Shown here: positions 17,214 through 24,794 of the stretch, piece by piece
How the letters are laid out: each line of letters begins with the position of its first letter
How positions within the stretch are numbered: position 1 is the first letter of the stretch
Assembly (NCBI RefSeq): GCF_012396185.1
Contig: NZ_JAAXOW010000003.1
Span: 1-64,000 of the forward strand
DNA: 64,000 nt
Reading direction: 5' to 3'
Source of the DNA: Sanguibacter hominis ATCC BAA-789
GTDB taxonomy: Bacteria > Actinomycetota > Actinomycetes > Actinomycetales > Cellulomonadaceae
Notes under the pieces: model-generated
Seen by the model: the letters and a program-made list of their open reading frames with translations, nothing else
What the model was told of the DNA's origin: nothing
The model's database searches: none
Translations under genes and position numbers: made by a program

Positions 17214-18128
17214 GTGACGGAACAACGCAACCTTCGGCCAGCTCCGACGGTGGAGACCTACGACTTCCGCCGACCCATGACCCTGGCGCGCGAGCACTCC
17301 CGTGCGATCGAGGTCGCGGGCGAGACGTTCGCCCGGCAGTGGGGCACCCAGCTGACCTCCCGTCTGCGCGTCGTCTGCGGCGTCGGTCTCGAGAGCGTCC
17401 AGATGATCTCGTACGACGAGTACATCGCGACCCTCGCCGACCAGACGCTCATGGCGGTCGGCTCGGTCGAGAACGGCCGGTCGACGGCCGTCCTCCAGAC
17501 GCCCGTCGAGCTCGCGCTCCTGTGGGTCGACTACCTCCTCGGCGGGCCCGGCCTGCGCGGGGTCGTCCCCGCCCGCGAGCTCACCGAGATCGAGACGGCG
17601 CTCCTGACGGACCTCGTGCAGTCCAACCTGCACGACCTGCGCTACGCGTTCGCCGCCGTCGCACCGCTCGACATCAAGCTCGGCGGGTTCCAGTACAACC
17701 CGCAGTTCGCGCAGCTCGTGCCCGCGTCGGAGCCGGTCATCGTCCTGACGTACACGATCGCGATCGGTGACGACCGCGACACCGCGACGCTCATGGTCCC
17801 GGCCGAGCACCTCCTCGACGCGCTGCGCGCAGGGGAGGCCGCGAGCAAGAGCCGCGCCGCCGACGCCGAGACCGAGGCGGCCCGCGCCAAGATGCACGCC
17901 GGCATGCGTGAGGTCCCCGTCGACCTCACGGTGCAGCTGCGCCCCCTGACCGTCCACCCGCGCGAGATCCTCGCGATGCAGGTGGGGGACCTGATCATGC
18001 TCCACCACTCCGCATCACGTCCGTTGGACGTGGTCGTCGACGACAAGGTCCTGGCCCATGCGGTGGCCGGGGCGAACGGCCGTCAGCTTGCCTGCCAGGT
18101 CGTGGATTTTGAGGAGAACGAACGATGA
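17214..18128 (+). CDS. fliM: Flagellar motor switch protein FliM
   Basis: FliM is a C-ring protein between FliG and FliN. The GTG at 17214 (GAGG five bases upstream) gives 304 residues. The body matches FliM: YDFRRPMTLAREHSRAIEV, the CheC-like middle domain (LWVDYLLGGPG), and a C-terminal SpoA domain ending LACQVVDFEENER. The usual N-terminal CheY-binding peptide (LSQ.EIDALL type) is absent, with only about 14 residues before YDFRRP. Upstream in-frame sequence reaches back over the fliL terminator and does not supply the motif either. It overlaps fliN by 4 bases. Confidence 0.93.
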   Translation: MTEQRNLRPAPTVETYDFRRPMTLAREHSRAIEVAGETFARQWGTQLTSRLRVVCGVGLESVQMISYDEYIATLADQTLMAVGSVENGRSTAVLQTPVELALLWVDYLLGGPGLRGVVPARELTEIETALLTDLVQSNLHDLRYAFAAVAPLDIKLGGFQYNPQFAQLVPASEPVIVLTYTIAIGDDRDTATLMVPAEHLLDALRAGEAASKSRAADAETEAARAKMHAGMREVPVDLTVQLRPLTVHPREILAMQVGDLIMLHHSASRPLDVVVDDKVLAHAVAGANGRQLACQVVDFEENER

Positions 18129-18880
18129 AGAAGACCCAGGCGGCCCTGGCCGTGGAGTCCGAGCTCGCGCTCAAGGCGGCGCTCGCGCTCGTCGAGCTGA
18201 TCCCGTCGGACGTGCCCCTGGCCGTCCGTGGCGTCGAGGCTGACGACCTCGCGCCGACCGGCGCCGGGGTCGTCGCGAACGTGGTCGGTGCGGTGAGCGC
18301 CGAGCTCGTCGTCGTCGTCGGCGAGACGGTGGACCGTGCGCTCGGCGGTGCGGGCGGTGCGTCCGTGTCGCTCGCCGACGCGCTGCGCCCGTCCCTGCAG
18401 GCGGCGTCCGACTCGTTCGGCGAGGGGGTCCTCTCCGACGTGCGCATCGCGCCCGACGCGTCCGACCTGCTCGTCGTGCCGGGCACGCACCTGTTCGCCC
18501 TCACGGTCGCTGACGAGGTCCAGGGCTGGTTCGCCGTGCGGATCAAGCAGGCGCCCGCGCCTGCGGCCTCGGCTCCCGAGGCCAAGCCCGCCGAGGAGAA
18601 GAACATCCGCCCGATGGACCTGACGAACATGTCCACGATGCGCATGCTCTACGACGTCGAGATGACGCTGACCGCCGAGATCGGCCGCGCCAAGCTCCCG
18701 GTCCGCCAGGTCCTCGAGCTCGTCCCCGGCGCCGTCATCGAGCTCGACCGCGTCGCGGGCAGCCCCGCCGACCTCATGGTCAACGGGCGCCTCATCGCCC
18801 GCGGCGAGGTCGTCGTCGTCGACGAGGACTACGGCCTGCGCGTCACCGAGATCGTCGACCTGGGGCAAGCAGGCCTGTGA
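18125..18880 (+). CDS. fliN: Motor switch protein FliN with extra N-terminal domain
   Basis: FliN forms the base of the C-ring. The 251-residue product is about twice the size of E. coli FliN (137). The SpoA/FliN domain is C-terminal, about 165-247 (MLYDVEMTLTAEIGRAKLPVRQVLEL, GAVIELDR, LMVNGRLIARGEVVVVDEDYGLRV). The N-terminal ~140 residues form a separate alpha/beta region with SFGEGVLSDV and GWFAVRIK. Its arrangement recalls FliY, in which a CheC/CheX-like domain precedes FliN, but no E-x2-N phosphatase motif was seen. It is coupled to fliM and fliO by 4-base overlaps. Confidence 0.9.
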   Translation: MKKTQAALAVESELALKAALALVELIPSDVPLAVRGVEADDLAPTGAGVVANVVGAVSAELVVVVGETVDRALGGAGGASVSLADALRPSLQAASDSFGEGVLSDVRIAPDASDLLVVPGTHLFALTVADEVQGWFAVRIKQAPAPAASAPEAKPAEEKNIRPMDLTNMSTMRMLYDVEMTLTAEIGRAKLPVRQVLELVPGAVIELDRVAGSPADLMVNGRLIARGEVVVVDEDYGLRVTEIVDLGQAGL

Positions 18881-19527
18881 TGGGTGACACCGTCGTCGTG
18901 CTGCTGCGCGCCCTGGTCTCCCTGGGCGTGGTTCTGGGCCTGATCTGGTGGGCAGGCCGACGCCTGAGCTCCGGCAAGGGTCCGGTCGGCGGCTCGGCGA
19001 CGGGTCCGCGCGCCGGGCGCGCCACGGGGGCGCTCGGTCGCGGTCTCGGCCGTGTGCGCGACGCGCTGCGCGGTGGCGGCAGCGCCGCGCAGGCGCCCGC
19101 GATCGTCGTGCTCGGCAAGCAGGCGCTCACCCCGAAGGCGGGGCTCGCGCTCGTCGAGGTCGGTGGTCGACGCCTGCTGCTGGGCGTGGGGGAGCAGGGC
19201 GTGACCGTGCTCGACACGCAGGACGCGCCTGCCGCGCAGCCCGCGGCCGTCGCCGTCCGCCCGGACGGCGACCTCGCACGCGAGGCGACCCCGGTCGCCG
19301 TCGTGAGCGAGAGCGGGGCGGTCTTCGCAGCCGAGCTCGACCACGCGGTCACGGCGGTCCCGGTCGACGTGGACGAGCCGGCCGAGCCTGCGGCTCGCGT
19401 CGCCGCGGACGACGGCGACGCGCAGGTCCTGAGCCTCACGTCGCGCGGCAGCGCGCTCGACGGGTCGATCCTCTCGCCCACGACGTGGCGTCGCGCCGCG
19501 ACGGCCCTCCAGCAGGGACGGCGATGA
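18877..19527 (+). CDS. fliO: Flagellar biosynthesis protein FliO
   Basis: FliO is a small membrane protein that helps assemble the FliP export-gate ring. The product is 216 residues. One N-terminal membrane helix (VVLLRALVSLGVVLGLIWW) is followed by a basic Gly/Arg stretch and a cytoplasmic FliO-like region (IVVLGKQALTPKAGLALVEVGGRRLLLGVGEQGVTVL). The C-terminal ~100 residues are acidic/Ala-rich and not conserved. Start GTG 18877 (GTGA overlap) or ATG 18880 are both possible. Confidence 0.88.
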   Translation: MMGDTVVVLLRALVSLGVVLGLIWWAGRRLSSGKGPVGGSATGPRAGRATGALGRGLGRVRDALRGGGSAAQAPAIVVLGKQALTPKAGLALVEVGGRRLLLGVGEQGVTVLDTQDAPAAQPAAVAVRPDGDLAREATPVAVVSESGAVFAAELDHAVTAVPVDVDEPAEPAARVAADDGDAQVLSLTSRGSALDGSILSPTTWRRAATALQQGRR

Positions 19528-20459
19528 CCTCCACCTTCACCACGGCGCGCGTGCGCTCGAGCCGCGGCCCTGCGCCGCGCGAGGTCGCCATGCTCCTCGG
19601 CCTCGTCCTGCTCACGATGCTCGCGATCGTGCTTGCCGGCGTCGTCACCGCGCCCGCCGCGCAGGCTGCGCCCACCGCGCAGGCCGCGCCCGCGACCGCG
19701 GTCGCCGCGCAGGTCGCGCACGTCCTGCCCGCCGCCCCTGGCGACCCCGTGCCGCCGACGCCGCCCACCGCGCCCACCGACCCGGCCGGCGACCAGGGCA
19801 CCTTGTCCGTCTACGTCGACGGCGACCGCGCGAAGCCGTCGAGCTCCGTCGTCGTGCTCCTGGGCATGACGGTCCTGTCGGTCGCGCCCGCGCTGCTGCT
19901 CATGATGACCAGCTTTACGAAGATCTTCGTGGTGCTCGGCCTCACGAGGAACGCGCTCGGACTGACGAACGTCCCGCCGAACCAGGTGCTCGCCGGGCTC
20001 GCGCTGTTCCTGTCCCTGTTCATCATGCAGCCGGTCCTGAGCCAGGTGAACGACCTCGCGCTGCAGCCCTACCTCGACGGCTCGATCGACTTCACGAGCG
20101 CGGTCGAGGTCGCCACCGGGCCCCTGCGCGACTTCATGCTCGCGCACACCCGCGAGGACGACATCGCGCTGATGACCCGCATCTCCGACAGCCCGAACCC
20201 CGAGACTGCCGCGAGCACCCCGATCCTCACGGTCATCCCCGCGTTCATGCTCTCCGAGCTGCGCGCCGCGTTCATCATCGGGTTCGTCATCTTCGTGCCG
20301 TTCCTCGTTATCGACCTCGTCGTGTCCTCGGCTCTCATGAGCATGGGCATGATGATGCTCCCGCCCGTGATGATCTCCCTGCCGTTCAAGCTGCTGCTGT
20401 TCGTCCTCGTGGACGGGTGGGCGCTGATCATCACCCAGCTCGTAGGGACGTACACCTGA
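19524..20459 (+). CDS. fliP: Flagellar export-gate protein FliP
   Basis: FliP is a core subunit of the FliPQR export gate. The ATG at 19524 gives 311 residues. The N-terminus has a hydrophobic stretch (LLGLVLLTMLAIVLAGVV) followed by an Ala/Pro-rich region to about 95. This is longer than usual and may act as a cleaved signal, as in E. coli FliP. The conserved body then follows (LLMMTSFTKIFVVLGLTRNALG, PPNQVLAGLALFLSLFIMQPV, IGFVIFVPFLVIDLVVSSALMSMGMMMLPP). It overlaps fliO by 4 bases and fliQ by 1. Confidence 0.95.
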   Translation: MTSTFTTARVRSSRGPAPREVAMLLGLVLLTMLAIVLAGVVTAPAAQAAPTAQAAPATAVAAQVAHVLPAAPGDPVPPTPPTAPTDPAGDQGTLSVYVDGDRAKPSSSVVVLLGMTVLSVAPALLLMMTSFTKIFVVLGLTRNALGLTNVPPNQVLAGLALFLSLFIMQPVLSQVNDLALQPYLDGSIDFTSAVEVATGPLRDFMLAHTREDDIALMTRISDSPNPETAASTPILTVIPAFMLSELRAAFIIGFVIFVPFLVIDLVVSSALMSMGMMMLPPVMISLPFKLLLFVLVDGWALIITQLVGTYT

Positions 20460-20734
20460 TGGACACCTCAGCCGTCCTGGACATCGCAGCCGAGGCGCTC
20501 ACGATCGCGGCCAAGCTCGCCGCGCCGATCCTCATCACCTCCCTCGTCGTGGGCTTCGCCATCTCGCTCGTGCAGTCGATCACCCAGATCCAGGAGGTCA
20601 CGCTCAGCTTCGTGCCGAAGGCGATCGCGGTCGCGGTCGCGCTCCTGGTGACCGGGCACTGGATGATCGAGGAGATGGTGGCGTTCACCAACGAGCTCTT
20701 CAGCCGCATCCCTGGGCTCCTCGGCGGCGGCTGA
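20459..20734 (+). CDS. fliQ: Flagellar export-gate protein FliQ
   Basis: FliQ is a small two-helix subunit of the FliPQR gate. The product is 91 residues from the ATG at 20459, which overlaps the fliP stop by one base. The pattern is typical: AAKLAAPILITSLVVGFAISLVQSITQIQEVTLSFVPK, then a second membrane helix and the end SRIPGLLGG. Confidence 0.95.
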   Translation: MDTSAVLDIAAEALTIAAKLAAPILITSLVVGFAISLVQSITQIQEVTLSFVPKAIAVAVALLVTGHWMIEEMVAFTNELFSRIPGLLGGG

Positions 20735-20735
20735 C

Positions 20736-21500
20736 ATGACGGTCACGCTCGCGCTGACCACCATCGAGGCGATCGCGCTCGCCAGCGTGCGGATCGCCGC
20801 GTTCCTCGTGATCGCCCCGCCCTTCAACCATCGCGGGCTCTCGGGGCAGGTCAAGGCCATGCTCGCGTTCGGTCTCGCGCTCGCGGCCGCGCCGCGCGTC
20901 GGGACGACGGGCGGCATGTCGTCGGCCGAGTTCATCACCGCGCTGACCGTGAACGTCGTCATCGGGGCAGGCATGGGCTTCCTCGTGGCGCTCATCTTCT
21001 CCGGGATCACGGCGGCCGGGTCCTTCATCGACTTCTTCGGCGGTTTTCAGATCGCGCAGGCCTACGACCCGGGTTCTCAGGTCAACGGCGCGCAGTTCAC
21101 GCGCCTGTTCCAGATGACCGCGATCGTGCTGCTGTTCGCGACGGGCGCCTACCAGGTCATGCTCCTCGGTGTCGCGACGAGCTTCGAGGTCGTGCCGGTC
21201 GGCGCGGGCCTCGACCTGTCCTTCCTCGGCGCCAAGCTCACCGAGACGATCACGACGATGTTCGTGTGCGCGCTGCAGATCGCGGGCCCGCTCATCGTCG
21301 TGCTGTTCCTCGCCGACGCCGGTCTCGGCCTGGTCACGCGCGTCGCCCCCGCGCTCAACGCGTTCGTCCTCGGGTTCCCCCTGAAGATCTTGCTCTCGCT
21401 CACCTTCGGGGTGTTCGTGCTGCTCGGCCTCCCCGAGATGGTGTCTTCGCTCACGGGCAAGGTCCTCATGTCGTTCGCCGACATGATGGGGGTGGGCTGA
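20736..21500 (+). CDS. fliR: Flagellar export-gate protein FliR
   Basis: FliR is the third gate subunit, a polytopic membrane protein. The product is 254 residues with about six hydrophobic segments. Conserved parts include IAAFLVIAPPFNHRGLSGQVK near the start and SGITAAGSFIDFFGGFQIAQAYDPGSQVNG around 90-115. The C-terminal region includes GLVTRVAPALNAFVLGFPLKI. The start is one base after the fliQ stop, and flhB follows one base after its own stop. Confidence 0.95.
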   Translation: MTVTLALTTIEAIALASVRIAAFLVIAPPFNHRGLSGQVKAMLAFGLALAAAPRVGTTGGMSSAEFITALTVNVVIGAGMGFLVALIFSGITAAGSFIDFFGGFQIAQAYDPGSQVNGAQFTRLFQMTAIVLLFATGAYQVMLLGVATSFEVVPVGAGLDLSFLGAKLTETITTMFVCALQIAGPLIVVLFLADAGLGLVTRVAPALNAFVLGFPLKILLSLTFGVFVLLGLPEMVSSLTGKVLMSFADMMGVG

Positions 21501-21501
21501 C

Positions 21502-22737
21502 ATGGCGGGTGAACCGGCCGGGGAGAAGACCGAGAAGGCCACACCGCAGCGGATGAAGAAGCTGCGCAAGGAAGGCGCCCTGCAGAGGTCGCAGGACGTC
21601 TCCGCGTGGCTCGGCGTCGGGGCCGCGGCGGTCATGATGCCCGCGGCGATCGGCAACGCGAAGCGTGTGGGGGAGGAGCAGTTCCGCAGTCTCGGCGACA
21701 TCGTCGCCGACCCGACCGCGGACCGGGCTGTCCGGTTCTTGTCCGACGGGCTCGGCTCGGTCCTCGTGTCGCTCGCCCCCGTGCTCGCGGTCGTGGTCGT
21801 GGCCGCGATCGTCGCGAACGTCGCCCAGGGTGGCCTGCACATCGCGACGAAGAAGCTCAAGCCCACGTTCAAGCAGTTCAACCTCGTCCAGGGCATCAAG
21901 AAGACGTTCGGCGCCCAGGCGCTGTGGCAGGGCCTCAAGGCGCTGCTCAAGACGGTCGTCATCGGCGTCGTGCTCTACACCGCGATCCAGGGGCTCGTGC
22001 CGGTCCTCATGACGGCCGGCGGCCTGTCCCTCTCGACGATCATCGGCGTCGGCAGCGGCGGCGTGCAGAAGCTCGTCGTGTGGGCGGTCGCCGCGGGCCT
22101 CGTCCTGGCAGCCGCGGACCTCTTCGTCATCATGAAGCGCAACCGCAAGCAGACGCGCATGACGAAGAAGGAGATCAGCGACGAGAACAAGCAGTCCGAG
22201 GGCGACCCGCACATCAAGGGTCAGCGCCGTGCGCGCCAGATGGCGATGAGCCGCAACCGCATGATCGCGAACGTCGCGGACGCCGACGTCGTCGTCGTCA
22301 ACCCGACGCACGTCGCGGTCGCGCTGCGGTACACGCCCGGTCAGGGTGCCCCGAAGGTCGTCGCGACGGGCAAGGGGGCTGTCGCCACCCGCATCCGTGA
22401 GATGGCGACCGAGCATCGTGTCCCGATGGTCCAGGACATCCCGTTGGCCCGGGCTATTCATGCAATGTGCCGAGTGGACGATGAGATCCCCGAGGAGCTG
22501 TTCACCGCGGTCGCGCAGGTGCTCGCGTTCGTCATGGCGCTCAAGCGTCGCGGCGCCTCGGCAGGCCAGCACACGATGGCCACGCCGACGCCCGTGCCGC
22601 CCACGCCGACGGCCGCCGAGCGCGCCAGACGGCGGCGCGCGGCCCGGGTCGCGAGCCGCGCGAGCGCGCGGCCGCCGGGCCACGAGGACAGCACGAGCGG
22701 GACACACGCAGGATCGACGGGACGGGAGACTCGATGA
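21502..22737 (+). CDS. flhB: Flagellar export switch protein FlhB
   Basis: FlhB controls export-substrate specificity by autocleavage at its NPTH motif. The product is 411 residues. It has an N-terminal EKTEKATPQRMKKLRKEGALQRSQDV signature, four membrane segments to about 215, then a cytoplasmic domain with NPTH at residues 267-270 (VVVNPTHVAVALRY). After the usual family terminus (VAQVLAFVMALKRR) a further ~60 residues rich in Pro, Ala and Arg follow; these are not part of the conserved fold. It shares a 4-base overlap with flhA. Confidence 0.96.
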   Translation: MAGEPAGEKTEKATPQRMKKLRKEGALQRSQDVSAWLGVGAAAVMMPAAIGNAKRVGEEQFRSLGDIVADPTADRAVRFLSDGLGSVLVSLAPVLAVVVVAAIVANVAQGGLHIATKKLKPTFKQFNLVQGIKKTFGAQALWQGLKALLKTVVIGVVLYTAIQGLVPVLMTAGGLSLSTIIGVGSGGVQKLVVWAVAAGLVLAAADLFVIMKRNRKQTRMTKKEISDENKQSEGDPHIKGQRRARQMAMSRNRMIANVADADVVVVNPTHVAVALRYTPGQGAPKVVATGKGAVATRIREMATEHRVPMVQDIPLARAIHAMCRVDDEIPEELFTAVAQVLAFVMALKRRGASAGQHTMATPTPVPPTPTAAERARRRRAARVASRASARPPGHEDSTSGTHAGSTGRETR

Positions 22738-24794
22738 AGAAGGCTGGGCTCAGCAAGCTGGCGGTGCCGATCGGCGTCGTCGGTGTCGTCCTGCTGCTCG
22801 TCGTGCCGCTGCCCGCGGCCATGCTCGACGTGCTCATCGTCGTGAACATCACGTTCTCCCTCGTGATCCTGCTGACGGCGATGTACGTCAAGCGCCCGCT
22901 CGACTTCTCCGTGTTCCCGTCGATCATCCTGATCGCGACGCTGTTCCGGCTCGGGCTCAACGTCGCGTCGACGCGTCTCGTGCTGCGCGACGCGTTCGCC
23001 GGCGAGGTGATCCACGCGTTCGGCAGCTTCGTCGTCGGAGGCTCGCTCGTCATCGGGCTCGTGATCTTCATGATCCTCGTCGTCATCCAGTTCGTCGTGA
23101 TCACGAACGGTGCCGGCCGCGTCGCCGAGGTGGGCGCACGCTTCACCCTCGACGCGATGCCTGGCAAGCAGATGGCGATCGACGCCGACCTCAACGCCGG
23201 CATCCTCACCGAGGACGAGGCCCGCAAGCGTCGCGCCGAGGTCACCGCCGAGGCCGACTTCTACGGCGCCATGGACGGTGGCTCCAAGTTCGTCAAGGGC
23301 GACGCGATCGCCGGCATCGTCATCACGATCATCAACCTCGTCGGTGGCTTCATCATCGGCATGATGCAGCGCGGCATGTCCGCGGGCGAGGCGCTCGAGA
23401 CGTACTCGCTCCTCACGGTCGGCGACGGACTCGTCACGCAGATCCCCGCTCTGCTGCTGTCCGTCGCGACCGGTCTCATCTGTACCCGCGCGAGCGCCGA
23501 GGACGACCTCGGCACCGCAGCGTCGGGTCAGCTCCTGCAGTCGCGCACGGCGCTCAGCATCGCTGGCGGCGGCGCGATCGTCTTCGGTCTGATCCCGGGC
23601 ATGCCCAAGCTGCCGTTCTTCGTCGTCGGCATCTTCCTGCTCATCGCGTCGCAGCGGCTCAAGGCGAACGAGGCGAAGGCAGCGCGCGAGGCCGAGCAGG
23701 CTGCCGCGACCCAGCTCCCGGGTGCTCCGGCGAAGGACACGAACGAGCAGCTCATCGAGGAGATGCGCGTCCACGCGCTCGAGATCCACCTGTCTCCGGA
23801 CCTCGTGGACCTCGTGCGCCCCGGCGCGTCCGACGACCTGCTGGGCCGGATCCGCTCGCTGCGCCGCAAGATCGCGCTCGACCTCGGCATCGTCGTGCCG
23901 CCCGTGCGCACACGCGACTCGGTCGAGCTCGCGCACGCGACGTACGCGGTGCGCGTGGCCGGCGTCGAGGTCGCGCGCGGGTTCCTGCCGCCGGGCCGCG
24001 TGCTCGCGCTCGGCGACGACCTGTCCTCCCTGCCTGGCGACCAGGTCCGCGAGCCCGTGTTCGGGCTCGACGGCAAGTGGGTCCCGGCCGAGCTGCGGTT
24101 CGCGGCGGAGATGTCGGGCGCGACGGTCGTCGACCGCGTGTCCGTGCTCATCACGCACCTGTCGAACGTCGTCACGCAGAACGCCGACCGCCTCCTGTCC
24201 CGCGAGGACGTCCGCGTCCTGACCGAGGGCGTCAAGCAGGTCAACCCGTCCGTCGTCGAAGAGCTGATCCCCGGGATCATGTCGCTCGGCGAGGTGCAGC
24301 GCGTCCTGCAGGGCCTGCTCTCGGAGGGGGTCGCGATCCGCGACCTGTCGCGCATCTACGAGGCGCTCACGCTGCGCGCGAAGGTCTCTGCGGACCCCGA
24401 GGGGCTCGTCGAGGCGGCGCGCCGCGAGCTCGGCCCGTCGATCACCGCGAGCCACGCCCGCAACAACGTCCTGCGCGTCATCACGCTCGACCCTGTGCTC
24501 GAGCACTCCCTCCTCGAGGGGCTGCGTCCGGGGGAGGGCGGCACGCAGCTGTCGATCGACGTGGCGCGCGCCGAGGCGATGCTCGTCTCGTACCAGCAGG
24601 TCCGCGCGCAGTCCGAGGGCCGCGGCGAGCACCCCGTGCTCGTGTGCGCGCCGGCGATCCGTCCCGCGCTGCACCGCCTGGTCGCTGGCCAGGTCGGCCC
24701 CGCGACCGTGCTGTCGTACACCGAGGTGACGGGCTCCGGCATCCAGATCGAGACGGTGGGGGTGGTCCGCGATGTCGCGGCAGTTGCTGCTTGA
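22734..24794 (+). CDS. flhA: Flagellar export-gate protein FlhA
   Basis: FlhA is the large export-gate component, with a membrane part that conducts protons and a cytoplasmic ring that docks chaperone-substrate complexes. The product is 686 residues, a normal length. The N-terminal ~310 residues hold about eight membrane helices and the FHIPEP-type region (RPLDFSVFPSIILIATLFRLGLNVASTRLVL; AGRVAEVGARFTLDAMPGKQMAIDADLNAG). The C-terminal half is cytoplasmic (LEIHLSPDLVDLV, RHNVLRV-like ARNNVLRVITLDP). The 3' end overlaps the flhF-like gene by 23 bases. Confidence 0.97.
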   Translation: MKKAGLSKLAVPIGVVGVVLLLVVPLPAAMLDVLIVVNITFSLVILLTAMYVKRPLDFSVFPSIILIATLFRLGLNVASTRLVLRDAFAGEVIHAFGSFVVGGSLVIGLVIFMILVVIQFVVITNGAGRVAEVGARFTLDAMPGKQMAIDADLNAGILTEDEARKRRAEVTAEADFYGAMDGGSKFVKGDAIAGIVITIINLVGGFIIGMMQRGMSAGEALETYSLLTVGDGLVTQIPALLLSVATGLICTRASAEDDLGTAASGQLLQSRTALSIAGGGAIVFGLIPGMPKLPFFVVGIFLLIASQRLKANEAKAAREAEQAAATQLPGAPAKDTNEQLIEEMRVHALEIHLSPDLVDLVRPGASDDLLGRIRSLRRKIALDLGIVVPPVRTRDSVELAHATYAVRVAGVEVARGFLPPGRVLALGDDLSSLPGDQVREPVFGLDGKWVPAELRFAAEMSGATVVDRVSVLITHLSNVVTQNADRLLSREDVRVLTEGVKQVNPSVVEELIPGIMSLGEVQRVLQGLLSEGVAIRDLSRIYEALTLRAKVSADPEGLVEAARRELGPSITASHARNNVLRVITLDPVLEHSLLEGLRPGEGGTQLSIDVARAEAMLVSYQQVRAQSEGRGEHPVLVCAPAIRPALHRLVAGQVGPATVLSYTEVTGSGIQIETVGVVRDVAAVAA

